A program made the position numbers and the translations under genes. The notes under the pieces are model-generated. The model had not been told where the DNA came from. It saw nothing but the letters and a program-made list of their open reading frames with translations, and ran no database searches. Below are positions 54,415 to 62,805 of a stretch of 64,000 bases of DNA, piece by piece. The DNA comes from Cytophagales bacterium WSM2-2 (GTDB lineage Bacteria; Bacteroidota; Bacteroidia; Cytophagales; Cyclobacteriaceae), in the NCBI GenBank assembly GCA_015472025.1, contig BNHL01000001.1:682001-746000 (forward strand), in the 5' to 3' direction. How positions within the stretch are numbered: position 1 is the stretch's first letter; each line of letters starts with the position of its first letter.

Positions 54415-56145
54415 TTACTTCCCTTTCTTCCCCTCTACCCACTTATTGATTTGTTCATCGATAAAATTCAGTGGCACTGTTCCGTTCTTGAGGCATTCGT
54501 CATGGAAAGACTTGAGGTCGAAGTTATTGCCCAGTGCTTCTTGTGCTCTGCTTCGCAGGTTTTTGAAATACATTTCGCCTACGCCATAGGTCGTCATCTG
54601 GCCGGGCCACACCGATATACGGTCAACATAGTTCTCGGCACGACCCCGCGTCATGTCCGCCTGGTTTTGCATCGTAAACTCTATTGCCTGTTCGCGCGTC
54701 CAGTTTTTAAAGTGTATGCCCGGGTCTACCACCATACCCGTTGGCAGGCCCATGTACATTGCCAGCGTATTTTTCTCCGATGAGTACAGCTTCATTTCGG
54801 CTGCGAGAGATTCCGTGTAGCGCGCCCACCCTTCTGCAAAGCCAGAGTTGCCTGCATACTTCGTCATCGGGTGCGACTGCGGTAGTTCCCTGCTGATGGC
54901 AATCTGAAGATGATGCCCGGGGTAGGTCTCGTGAAAAGCCGTGACCTCCAGCTCCCCACGCGTGCGCGTCTCCGGCTTGTAGGTCTGTTGTATGTATTTC
55001 GCAGGACGCTTGCCATCATCAGAGGCAGGCGAATAGCTCGAATATCCTGTCTTCTCTTCGAGTGGTGAAATAGCCTCCAGCACAATCTCCGCTTTCGGAT
55101 TCAGACCGAAGTAGTTGGGGATTGCCAACTTCGCTTTGTCTATGGCAGCCTGCGCTACTTTCAACATTTCTTCTTTGCTTGTGAAATAATTGGTGCGGTC
55201 ATTCCTGAATGCCTCTTTTATTTTAGCAATTTCATTCAACCCATATACCTTTTCTCCGATCTCTTTTATTTTCGTTTCGCGCGAGGCAATCGCTTTTTGT
55301 CCCCAGTCAAATACTTCTTCCGGGGTAGCCGAGAGGGTGGTGTTGCTTCTCAGGAAAGCCGCATAGCAATCATCACCGTTGGGTATTGACCGTATGGAAA
55401 GTTCTGTCCTTGCCTTGGGCATATATTCATTGGCCAGAAATGCCCGGTACGTCTTGATCTCCGGCATGATTTCATCCGAAATAATTTTCTTCAGCGACTC
55501 ACGAAAGGCAGCATCCGTATCGCGTTTGGCAGGCAGGTAAAATACATTGTCTTCCAGCGGACTGGCGATCAGCTGATCCATTTGCGCCACCACTTGCTGT
55601 ATGATGACCTTAGGCAGGGCATACCCCTGCTCCGCTCCTGCCTTATTATTTTGTAAATCATTGCGGATGAATTCCGGAATCTTATGCCACCGGTTGAGCG
55701 CTGCCGTGCGCGCCACCGCATCTCCCACCGGCTGGGCATCGCCTATGTACCTGAACCAGATATAAAATGCATCCAGGTGGTTCACGGTCCACAGATAAGA
55801 TTTACACAGCCTCACCGCGGTAGCCGACTCCAGTGACTCTCTTAATATTTTGTATGTGATCAGGTCTTTGGCATTCAAACCGGATTGATCTATCAAAAGC
55901 ACCTGGGCGAGAAGTGAATCTTCTGCGGCATAGTGTTTCTTTATTCCATCCAGCGTATTATCCGGGAGCGACACATTATCGGCATGCGCTATTCCATAAA
56001 ACGTTCCCCACTGCGGATCGAACCGGAAGATCATTTCAACGTAGCGATCGGCAAGTGCATTCACATCGGGTGATGCCACCTTTTCCTTTTTTGTGCAATT
56101 GGTAAGGAGAAGACAGAAGACAAGACAAACAAGCAAGTATCTCAT
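54415..56145 (-). CDS. DUF885 domain lipoprotein, putative metallopeptidase
   Basis: The 576-residue product has a lipoprotein signal (MRYLLVCLVFCLLLTNCTKK) and is therefore membrane-tethered outside the cytoplasm. The body is helical, with the DUF885 hallmark FHETYPGHHLQIAISRELPQ near residue 408 (HExxPGHH), a zinc-binding pattern of peptidase type, and further conserved stretches FAEGWARYTESLAAEM and PGQMTTYGVGEMYFKNLR. Members are thought to be metallopeptidases, but a substrate is not established. It is a full-length single gene, bordered by hairpin repeats on both sides. Confidence 0.85.
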   Translation of the reverse strand: MRYLLVCLVFCLLLTNCTKKEKVASPDVNALADRYVEMIFRFDPQWGTFYGIAHADNVSLPDNTLDGIKKHYAAEDSLLAQVLLIDQSGLNAKDLITYKILRESLESATAVRLCKSYLWTVNHLDAFYIWFRYIGDAQPVGDAVARTAALNRWHKIPEFIRNDLQNNKAGAEQGYALPKVIIQQVVAQMDQLIASPLEDNVFYLPAKRDTDAAFRESLKKIISDEIMPEIKTYRAFLANEYMPKARTELSIRSIPNGDDCYAAFLRSNTTLSATPEEVFDWGQKAIASRETKIKEIGEKVYGLNEIAKIKEAFRNDRTNYFTSKEEMLKVAQAAIDKAKLAIPNYFGLNPKAEIVLEAISPLEEKTGYSSYSPASDDGKRPAKYIQQTYKPETRTRGELEVTAFHETYPGHHLQIAISRELPQSHPMTKYAGNSGFAEGWARYTESLAAEMKLYSSEKNTLAMYMGLPTGMVVDPGIHFKNWTREQAIEFTMQNQADMTRGRAENYVDRISVWPGQMTTYGVGEMYFKNLRSRAQEALGNNFDLKSFHDECLKNGTVPLNFIDEQINKWVEGKKGK

Positions 56146-56306
56146 AATGGAAGGGGTTTAAGATTATGTTTTACCGTATAACACCAAAAGTATCGACAAG
56201 CCCCGTTCCCACCGGGCTACTTTTGTTACAATGAAAGATAGTTTTGATTCTCAGCTATTCTTTTTACGTCCGAGGGTAATTCACAATCACGTTGTTTTCG
56301 GGAGTT

Positions 56307-56410
56307 GACTTCGGCAGGCTCAGTCTGACATAGATATGGGTCGGACTTCGACGGGCTCAGTCTGACATTGGTAAGGGTCTGTCTGACATCGGCAGGGTTT
56401 GTCTGACAAT
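56307..56410. repeat. Short tandem/dispersed cagtctgaca repeats
   Basis: gacttcggcaggctcagtct (56307), gacttcgacgggctcagtct (56344), ggtctgtctgacat and ggtttgtctgacaa follow one another. The first two are 25-nt near-identical units. The cttcgacaggctcagtctga family is a widespread dispersed repeat in bacteria. No gene is present here. Confidence 0.6.
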
Positions 56411-56430
56411 TGAATGTAAATTGAAAACGG

Positions 56431-56457
56431 GTCGAAATAAAAAGTAGTGATCGTGAA
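56431..56457. repeat. 27-nt direct repeat, copy 1
   Basis: gtcgaaataaaaagta followed by gtgatcgtgaa is repeated with three mismatches at 57036-57062. The two copies flank the gene at 56466. Confidence 0.55.
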
Positions 56458-56465
56458 ATGTCTAT

Positions 56466-56942
56466 CTATGATAGAATGTATTTCAGTTCTCGATCATAAT
56501 CGGCCCGTATATCTTCCGGCAATTTTTCGAAAGTACTTTCAATCTTCTTAAGCTGTTGTTGATAGAGATTGAAAAGAACTGTTCCGGGTGTGCGTGGAAT
56601 TTTAGTTTCTTTCATTTTGGTGCAAAAGAAAATTCGAATCGCAAGCTCCGTTTGTTTAATTCCTGAGTATTTGATTTGCCGGTTTGCAAACCGTAAAATC
56701 TTGCGAAGCGACTTTTTTACAAAGTAAACATTCGAAGTGGGCACCGTGGCGAACATTTCATCAATATCATTTTTTACGGTTTGAATATAGGCTTGTTCGT
56801 TGTGGGCCTCGAAAAGCAAGTAGTTGAGCAACTCTTTGTTTTCTTTTTTGTATTTGGCCAGGCGCATGCACAACTCCTGCACGTGGTCGGCATCAAGGGA
56901 GCGTAGTTCTTTTTTAATTTCTTGAATGGAAGCAGTGGTCAT
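56466..56942 (-). CDS. Conserved hypothetical helical protein
   Basis: The 158-residue protein is helical and basic, beginning TTASIQEIKKELRSLDADHV and continuing ELLNYLLFEAHNEQAYIQTV, VYFVKKSLRKILRFANRQIK and TELAIRIFFCTKMKETKIPR. I think this corresponds to a short Bacteroidota family of unknown function (possibly DUF6155), but I am not sure. There is no signal peptide or membrane helix. Its ATG overlaps by 4 nt the stop of a small upstream frame, suggesting coupled translation. Two direct repeats frame it. Confidence 0.65.
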   Translation of the reverse strand: MTTASIQEIKKELRSLDADHVQELCMRLAKYKKENKELLNYLLFEAHNEQAYIQTVKNDIDEMFATVPTSNVYFVKKSLRKILRFANRQIKYSGIKQTELAIRIFFCTKMKETKIPRTPGTVLFNLYQQQLKKIESTFEKLPEDIRADYDRELKYILS

Positions 56943-57094
56943 TTAACTTTTGGGCTCAGTCTTATCTCAAATTTGTATTCTCCTTTGTTGGTGTTACTAA
57001 CAACCTCAGGACTCGGGAAAGTTATACCGAAAACTGTCGAAATAAAAAGTAATGACGGTGAATTCAAGATGTAGCAAAGAGCTTTCAGTTTCAT
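56939..57094 (-). CDS. Possible small leader/membrane peptide upstream of the hypothetical gene
   Basis: A frame of 51 codons starting at ATG 57094 encodes MKLKALCYILNSPSLLFIST and a polar tail KGEYKFEIRLSPKVK. Its stop overlaps the next start by ATGA. It contains the second copy of the 27-nt direct repeat, which may be its origin. It could be a real short peptide or a fortuitous frame; the coupling is the only positive sign. Confidence 0.3.
   Translation of the reverse strand: MKLKALCYILNSPSLLFISTVFGITFPSPEVVSNTNKGEYKFEIRLSPKVK
57036..57062. repeat. 27-nt direct repeat, copy 2
   Basis: gtcgaaataaaaagta followed by atgacggtgaa is the partner of 56431-56457. The preceding bases (gaaaac) are also shared, extending the match. 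Confidence 0.55.
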
Positions 57095-57288
57095 GGTCTT
57101 GTAGGTGCCTGCAAATTTTAAAAACAGATGCATAAAGTCTGAAGGTAATTTTGAATCGATGCATTTACTTGCTCAGTTAAGCTGACAACATTTAAGTTAT
57201 CATAACGAGTGAGACTTGCTGGTCAAGAAGACTTGTCAAGGGCGGGGGAGTCTGATTTGCAGAGAAAGCAGAATTTTTGATGCCTTCA

Positions 57289-57328
57289 TACGGGAATTTT
57301 CCCGTGCGGATACGGGTTTTTTCCCATG
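57289..57328. promoter_or_regulatory. Composite palindromic element, copy 2
   Basis: tacgggaattttcccgtg (57289-57306) and tacgggttttttcccatg (57311-57328) are separated by a few bases. Read in reverse, copy 1 (37336-37373) has the same order: palindrome, short spacer, then an atgggttttttcccc box. It lies about 100 nt before vsr, so it could control the whole operon. Confidence 0.55.
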
Positions 57329-57427
57329 TCATTTAAAGGTAGTAAGTAGTAGGTTTGACTGGCAGACAAATCAGCGTTTTTGACTATTTTGCCTTCTTTG
57401 CTCATTAGACCTTATAGTCTTTCAAAA

Positions 57428-57877
57428 ATGGCTGATGTACACTCAAAAGAGGTAAGGAGTTTTAATATGAGCCGCATTAAAGGCAAGGACACAAAGCCTG
57501 AAATGATTGTTCGAAAATTTCTTCATAGCAATGGTTTTAGATATAATCTCTACAGTAAAACACTTCCCGGGAAGCCTGACATAGTACTTAATAAATATAA
57601 AACCATCGTAGATGTAAGGGGGTGCTTCTGGCATGCTCACAAAAATTGCGGATTCGGAGATGGAGTAAAGAGCGAATCTATTGTCATCACTAGTAGAATT
57701 AAATCAGCAGTGGAGCGAGATAAAGTCAAGGTTGAAAAATGGAAGGAATTGGGGTGGAAAGTCATAATAATATGGGATTCCTGTGAACTTGAAACTAAGA
57801 AGAAAATATCCCTCAAAAGAGAAAAAGTATTAATGAAGCTACTGCAAACACTTAAGAGAATTGATACCGATAATTGA
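57428..57877 (+). CDS. vsr: Very short patch repair-type endonuclease (Vsr family)
   Basis: Vsr nicks DNA 5' of the T in T:G mismatches that arise from deaminated 5-methylcytosine, and it usually accompanies a C5 methyltransferase, as here. The ATG at 57428 (MADVHSKEVRSFNMSRIKGK) gives 149 residues, close to the usual 150. The active-site region reads GKPDIVL (Asp51, matching E. coli numbering), then VDVRGCFWHAHKNC: Phe67, Trp68 and His69 are kept, but the position of E. coli His64 is Arg64. Enough is preserved to call the fold, but catalytic behaviour may differ. Its end overlaps the methyltransferase start by 17 nt. It could alternatively be a restriction enzyme of the same fold. Confidence 0.88.
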   Translation: MADVHSKEVRSFNMSRIKGKDTKPEMIVRKFLHSNGFRYNLYSKTLPGKPDIVLNKYKTIVDVRGCFWHAHKNCGFGDGVKSESIVITSRIKSAVERDKVKVEKWKELGWKVIIIWDSCELETKKKISLKREKVLMKLLQTLKRIDTDN

Positions 57878-59468
57878 CATATTCGCAGGTCCAGGTGGGC
57901 TTGGAGAAGGCTTCAGCAATTTACTCGATTCAGAAGGAAAAAGGAGATTTAAGATTGCTCTTTCAATAGAAAAAGAATTCTTTGCACACCAAACTTTGAC
58001 ACTAAGGAGCTTCTTTCGGCAATTCGATCCAGGAAAAGTGCCAAGCGACTACTACGAATTTGTTAAAGGAAATCTTTCTCTTGAAGATCTATACGACAAC
58101 TGGCCAAAACAGACGCAACATGCAAAGGATGAAGCATGGAATGCAACACTCGGTTTTGGAGAAAATGCCTCCTCAAATAGTGAGGTTGATAAAAAAATTG
58201 ACTCAGCATTAAATGGAGCAGCTAACTGGATGTTAATTGGTGGTCCGCCCTGTCAGGCTTACTCAGTCGTAGGAAGATCACGAAGGCAAGAAAAGCTCCT
58301 TAATGAAGAAACTGATGAAAGAGTAGGGCTTTATAAGCAATACTTGAGAATTCTTGCGATTCACAATCCTACGGTGTTCGTAATGGAAAACGTCAAGGGA
58401 TTATTATCTGCAGAAACTAAGGAAAGTCCAGTGTTCACAAAAATTCTCGAAGACTTATCTAATCCTGTTAAGGCTTACTTATCCGATTTCAAAAGAAATG
58501 GAAGAGAACTCAATTGCCCTGGTTATAAAATCTACTCCCTTGTTGTTAGCCCTAACGAATTTGATCCCGATGGTAACCCAGTATTTGATCAAAAGGATTT
58601 TATAATTCATGCTGAGAATTATGGAGTTCCACAAACGCGACATAGAGTAATTTTATTGGGAGTCAGGAAGACTTTAGACTCTATCCCCTCCATTCTTAAA
58701 TTTCAAGACGACATCCCAATTTCATCCGTTCTGTCAGGACTGCCAAGATTAAGAAGTAAGCTCTCAAAAACTAAAGATGATGTAGACGCCTGGAAAAGTG
58801 TTATTGGAGAAATTCAAAAAAATAACTTACTAAACGGCCTTGACAAGGAAATTAAAGATGAAATAACAAAACAATTGAATCAAATCAGAAACCCCCATCA
58901 GGGAATAGGGGCCGAGTATATTCCAACTACGAATATAAGTTCAGAATATAGAAGTGATTGGTATCTCGATTCAAATCTCAAAGGAATATCTAATCACGCA
59001 TCACGTAGTCACATGGAAAGTGATTTGCAAAGATATTTTTTTGTTTCATGTTTTGCTAAGGTTAGAAAAACATCGCCCAGACTTGAGGACTTCCCCAATG
59101 CTCTATTACCAAATCATGAAAATGTTGATGAGGGTATTAAAGAAAAGAAATTTGCTGATCGTTTCAGAGTTCAGATCTTGAATAAACCTTCAAAAACAAT
59201 CACAAGTCATATCTCAAAAGATGGACATTACTACATCCATCCTGATCCAACTCAATGTAGAAGCTTTACTGTAAGGGAAGCAGCAAGAGTTCAAACATTC
59301 CCTGATAATTACCATTTCTGTGGACCAAGAACATCTCAGTTTATTCAAGTTGGAAATGCGGTTCCGCCGTTGCTGGCTTATCAAATAGCAAAAATTGTAG
59401 CTTCAATTTTTATCGAAGAAGTAGTCAACCGTAAGAAAGGAAAACATAAGGCCTTAACAAGAGAATAA
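57861..59468 (+). CDS. dcm: C5-cytosine DNA methyltransferase
   Basis: The protein methylates cytosine C5 in a specific DNA sequence, using S-adenosylmethionine. Motif I is IIDIFAGPGGLGEGF at the N-terminus, motif IV is GGPPCQAYSVVG with the catalytic Cys near residue 131, the ENV motif is in FVMENVKGLLS, motif VIII is PQTRHRVILLGVR, and motifs IX-X are in RDREAARVQTF-type form (SFTVREAARVQTFPDNYHFC, QVGNAVPPLLAYQIA). A target-recognition region lies in between. The start is TTG, inside the end of vsr. The next gene begins immediately after the stop. No separate restriction endonuclease of recognised type is adjacent; nuclease action may come from Vsr or the DUF3883 protein. Confidence 0.95.
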   Translation: MIPIIDIFAGPGGLGEGFSNLLDSEGKRRFKIALSIEKEFFAHQTLTLRSFFRQFDPGKVPSDYYEFVKGNLSLEDLYDNWPKQTQHAKDEAWNATLGFGENASSNSEVDKKIDSALNGAANWMLIGGPPCQAYSVVGRSRRQEKLLNEETDERVGLYKQYLRILAIHNPTVFVMENVKGLLSAETKESPVFTKILEDLSNPVKAYLSDFKRNGRELNCPGYKIYSLVVSPNEFDPDGNPVFDQKDFIIHAENYGVPQTRHRVILLGVRKTLDSIPSILKFQDDIPISSVLSGLPRLRSKLSKTKDDVDAWKSVIGEIQKNNLLNGLDKEIKDEITKQLNQIRNPHQGIGAEYIPTTNISSEYRSDWYLDSNLKGISNHASRSHMESDLQRYFFVSCFAKVRKTSPRLEDFPNALLPNHENVDEGIKEKKFADRFRVQILNKPSKTITSHISKDGHYYIHPDPTQCRSFTVREAARVQTFPDNYHFCGPRTSQFIQVGNAVPPLLAYQIAKIVASIFIEEVVNRKKGKHKALTRE

Positions 59469-61628
59469 ATGAGCAATTCTAGTACAGAAAGAACTAAGAT
59501 TAGGCCTGCTGGTCGGCTTATTTCAACAATTGGAGAAGATTTAATTGGTGATGTGTACTCGGCAATAGTTGAGTTAGTAAAGAATGCTTACGATGCTGAC
59601 GCCACTAAAGTTGACATTGTCTTTAATTATTTCTTGGATAAGAATGTACTTAAAATTGAAATTGAAGACGATGGACATGGAATGTCTAAAAATGTAGTTT
59701 TAGACGCATGGCTTGTCCCTGCGACTCGAGACAAGCTTGATAGACGAGCAAGCCCCAATGGTAGACTCTTACAAGGTAAGAAGGGTATCGGTCGATATGC
59801 TGCCGCAGTACTTGGGCAAGAGTTAGTGTTATCAACAACTGATTTGAAGGGAGAGAAAACTGAGGTCTTGATTAATTGGTCAGAATTTGAGCAGGCTGAA
59901 TTTTTAGAAGATGTTGAGATTATTGTTTCTACAAAAACAACTAACGACAAGCCTGGCACCTCGTTGTTTATATCTGCTTCGGAACAAAAATTAGATCAAT
60001 GGGGCAGACCTGAGCTGGCTAGTCTAACCAATGAACTTCGAAAGTTAAAATCACCATTTAAGGACGATACTGATCTGTTCGCGATAAATCTTGCATTTAT
60101 AAATTGTCCATTTGAAGAATACAATAATCAAGTATTCGAAATAGAAGCCTTTCCAATAATTGATTTGTTCGATTATAGAATACATGGTTCAATTAATAAT
60201 GATGGAGTGATAACCGCTCTTTATGAAAATAACGCAGAGGAAAATCTACCAAATGATGAAATTAACGCTGAAGTCAAACTACACTATGGAGAAGATTATT
60301 GCGGAATAGTAGAATTTGATTTTCGAGTTTTTGATCGTGATCCAGAGGCAATTAGCAATTTAATTGATAAAGGTCTAATTGATCCAATATCTCAATTAGC
60401 TGTTGGTAAACGTGATGCCAAAAGAATGCTTGATGAGGTCTACGGAGTTAATCTTTACAGAGAGGGATTTAGAATAAGGCCTTATGGAAACGGAGGTATT
60501 GATTGGCTCGATCTCGATAAAGACAGAATTCAAAACCCTTCATTTAAAATAAGTAATAATCAGGTCGTTGGTTTTGTAAATATTAAACCTGAGACAATTT
60601 CCAATTTGCATGAAAAAAGTTCGAGGGATGGGCTAAAACAAAATACAAGTTATTTTGGCTTACTGAGGCTATTAAAAGAGGCTCTTTCTGAATTAGAGGC
60701 AAGAAGATTTGGATATAGGCAAAAGACAGGGAAGGGACGTCAAACAAAAAATATTCGAAAAGACATAGAAAGTCTTTTTAATTATGACGCACTGTCATCG
60801 GAAGTAAGTAAAAAATTAAATCATTTGAATATTGACAACAGAATTGTCAACGAAATCGCTCTATTAATTCATAAGGACGCAGAACGAAAGACAAAACTAC
60901 TAGAAAACATACAAAACACTATTTCAATCTATCAAGGGCAAGCAACTCTCGGAAAAATTGTAACTGTTTTGCTTCATGAAGGAAGAAAACCCGTCCATTA
61001 TTTTAAAGAACAATCATCCAATCTCAGTCGATGGTTAATTCATTACAAAGCAAAAAGAGATTGGGATGATAGTTTATTTGAGGACATACTCGATCGATTA
61101 AAGGAGTATAAAAATCAAGGCGATTTTTTGGCTGAGTTGTTTAGAAGGTTAGACCCTCTAGCAAAGCAAAATAAAGGAGACAAAAAAATATTCAAAATCA
61201 AATCTGCTGTAGTAAAAGCATCTAGGATTTTCGAAGGAACTCTTTCAGGAAATAATATTCAGTTTGACCTGTATTGTAATGAAGAAATTGAAATACACGG
61301 ATGGGAAGAGGATTTGATCATAGCCGTAACAAACTTAATTGAAAATAGTATTTATTGGCTTTGTCAAAAAGAAAGTAACGATCGAAAAATCTTGATTGAA
61401 GTAGTACAAAATCAAGACATAATAATCCATTATAAAGACACTGGACCTGGAATCGATAAAACTAATATTGAATCCGGAGTAATCTTTGAGCCCGGATTCT
61501 CAAAAAAGATCAATGGAACTGGCCTTGGATTACCAATTGCGGGTGAAGCTATTGATAGACTTAACGGTAGTATGGCAGCACATCATTCTGAAACAGGGGC
61601 TTATTTTACAATAGAACTAAAAAAATAA
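59469..61628 (+). CDS. Dual GHKL ATPase with histidine-kinase-like H-box
   Basis: The 719-residue soluble protein has two ATP-binding GHKL domains. The N-terminal one resembles Hsp90/MORC-type ATPases: VELVKNAYDADA (Glu35, Asn39), EIEDDGHGM (Asp68), GKKGIGRYAA. After a long middle region comes an H-box-like stretch LLHEGRKPVHYF (His503), then a second, histidine-kinase-type GHKL domain: TNLIENSIYWL (~620), DTGPGID (~658), FEPGFSKKINGTGLGLPIAG. There is no membrane helix, so any signal is cytoplasmic. The next gene, 3 nt on, encodes a receiver protein, so phosphorelay is likely. The combination suggests a DNA- or phage-sensing kinase in a defence operon. Which domain hydrolyses ATP for what purpose is unknown. 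Confidence 0.85.
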   Translation: MSNSSTERTKIRPAGRLISTIGEDLIGDVYSAIVELVKNAYDADATKVDIVFNYFLDKNVLKIEIEDDGHGMSKNVVLDAWLVPATRDKLDRRASPNGRLLQGKKGIGRYAAAVLGQELVLSTTDLKGEKTEVLINWSEFEQAEFLEDVEIIVSTKTTNDKPGTSLFISASEQKLDQWGRPELASLTNELRKLKSPFKDDTDLFAINLAFINCPFEEYNNQVFEIEAFPIIDLFDYRIHGSINNDGVITALYENNAEENLPNDEINAEVKLHYGEDYCGIVEFDFRVFDRDPEAISNLIDKGLIDPISQLAVGKRDAKRMLDEVYGVNLYREGFRIRPYGNGGIDWLDLDKDRIQNPSFKISNNQVVGFVNIKPETISNLHEKSSRDGLKQNTSYFGLLRLLKEALSELEARRFGYRQKTGKGRQTKNIRKDIESLFNYDALSSEVSKKLNHLNIDNRIVNEIALLIHKDAERKTKLLENIQNTISIYQGQATLGKIVTVLLHEGRKPVHYFKEQSSNLSRWLIHYKAKRDWDDSLFEDILDRLKEYKNQGDFLAELFRRLDPLAKQNKGDKKIFKIKSAVVKASRIFEGTLSGNNIQFDLYCNEEIEIHGWEEDLIIAVTNLIENSIYWLCQKESNDRKILIEVVQNQDIIIHYKDTGPGIDKTNIESGVIFEPGFSKKINGTGLGLPIAGEAIDRLNGSMAAHHSETGAYFTIELKK

Positions 61629-61631
61629 ATT

Positions 61632-62771
61632 ATGGAAGAGATTAAACTGTTAATCATTGAAGATACACCTACCCACGTTCAAATATATAAGGACAGTATA
61701 AGAACCTTGAACAATGAAATCGCACCGAATTATGTTATTACGGCCACTTATAAAGAGGACAAAGCTAGAGGCCTAGAAGCTCTTCAAGAAATGAAATATG
61801 ATCTAGATGGAGCATTTATCGATCTAAAATTACAAGCTGGAGCACCAGTTGATGTTAATGAAGGAAATGATATAGTTGAGGAAATATATGGGAAATTAAG
61901 ATTTCCCATTGTTGTCCTAACCAATACTCCTGGGGCGATGAATAGAGCATTCACAGAATCGATATTTCTACAATTAAAAACAAAAACAGATGTCGAATAC
62001 CGTGATATGCTATTATCAATAGTTGATATTTATAAAACTGGCATTACTAAAATTTTAGGAAAGAAAGGGAAAATTGAGAAGGCTCTCGATGATATTTTTT
62101 GGAAAAACATATCGACCACGTTGGGTGAGTGGGTTGAAATTAATGATACCGAGCGACCTTTGCTTCGATATACTTTGACTCATTTGCAGGAACACTTAGA
62201 AATAACCGATGACGGAAAGGAGTTTGAAAATTTTTTTCCTCTTGAGAATTATATTAAGCCATGTATTAAAGCCTATTTTTTCACTGGAGATATAATCCAT
62301 CTTAAAAACGATTCTGCAAAAAGATTTATAATTCTCACTCCTGCGTGTGACCTTGCTCCACATGGTCCTAGTAATTTACCTAAAGCAAAGGACATCGTTA
62401 TATCAGAAATTCAACCTCTATCACAGGGAGTCTTTAACGAAAAAATTCAAATTGCTAAAAGGCCTAGTGGTGACGCAGCAGCAAATTTGATCATTCAGGG
62501 AGCTAAAGATGAATTGAATAAAATTTTGTCAAATAATTATTCTCCAAAATATTACTATTTACCAGAGACGACTTTAGTTAAAGGTGGTTTAATTAATTTT
62601 CAAAAACTGACCTCTATCAAGTATACTGATTTAAACGTTCAATTTAATAGGGAAGCAACAGTAACTACGCAATTCATTAAAGACATAATTTCAAAATTTT
62701 CATTTTATTACTCTCGACAAGGCTCGCCAGATTTTAATTTTAATAAGCTCCTAACAGCTCTTCTATCGTAA
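61632..62771 (+). CDS. Receiver-domain protein with long unknown C-terminal domain
   Basis: The first 130 residues form a response-regulator receiver: acidic pair Glu10/Asp11 (LLIIEDTPTH), phospho-acceptor Asp64 (GAFIDLKLQAG), Thr97 (VVLTNTPG) and Lys116/118, so phosphorylation by the kinase encoded just upstream is expected. The remaining 250 residues are not a DNA-binding domain I recognise. They include the segment FIILTPACDLAPHGPSNLPK, with a CD motif I cannot assign, and helical regions (YIKPCIKAYFFTGDIIHLKN). It may be an effector, a DNA-binding output or a partner of the methyltransferase. The gene is A+T-rich, like its neighbours, and 34 nt from the next gene. Confidence 0.75.
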   Translation: MEEIKLLIIEDTPTHVQIYKDSIRTLNNEIAPNYVITATYKEDKARGLEALQEMKYDLDGAFIDLKLQAGAPVDVNEGNDIVEEIYGKLRFPIVVLTNTPGAMNRAFTESIFLQLKTKTDVEYRDMLLSIVDIYKTGITKILGKKGKIEKALDDIFWKNISTTLGEWVEINDTERPLLRYTLTHLQEHLEITDDGKEFENFFPLENYIKPCIKAYFFTGDIIHLKNDSAKRFIILTPACDLAPHGPSNLPKAKDIVISEIQPLSQGVFNEKIQIAKRPSGDAAANLIIQGAKDELNKILSNNYSPKYYYLPETTLVKGGLINFQKLTSIKYTDLNVQFNREATVTTQFIKDIISKFSFYYSRQGSPDFNFNKLLTALLS

Positions 62772-62805
62772 TTTATAGTATGCTTTAAGTAGCTCGAAAA
62801 TATAG

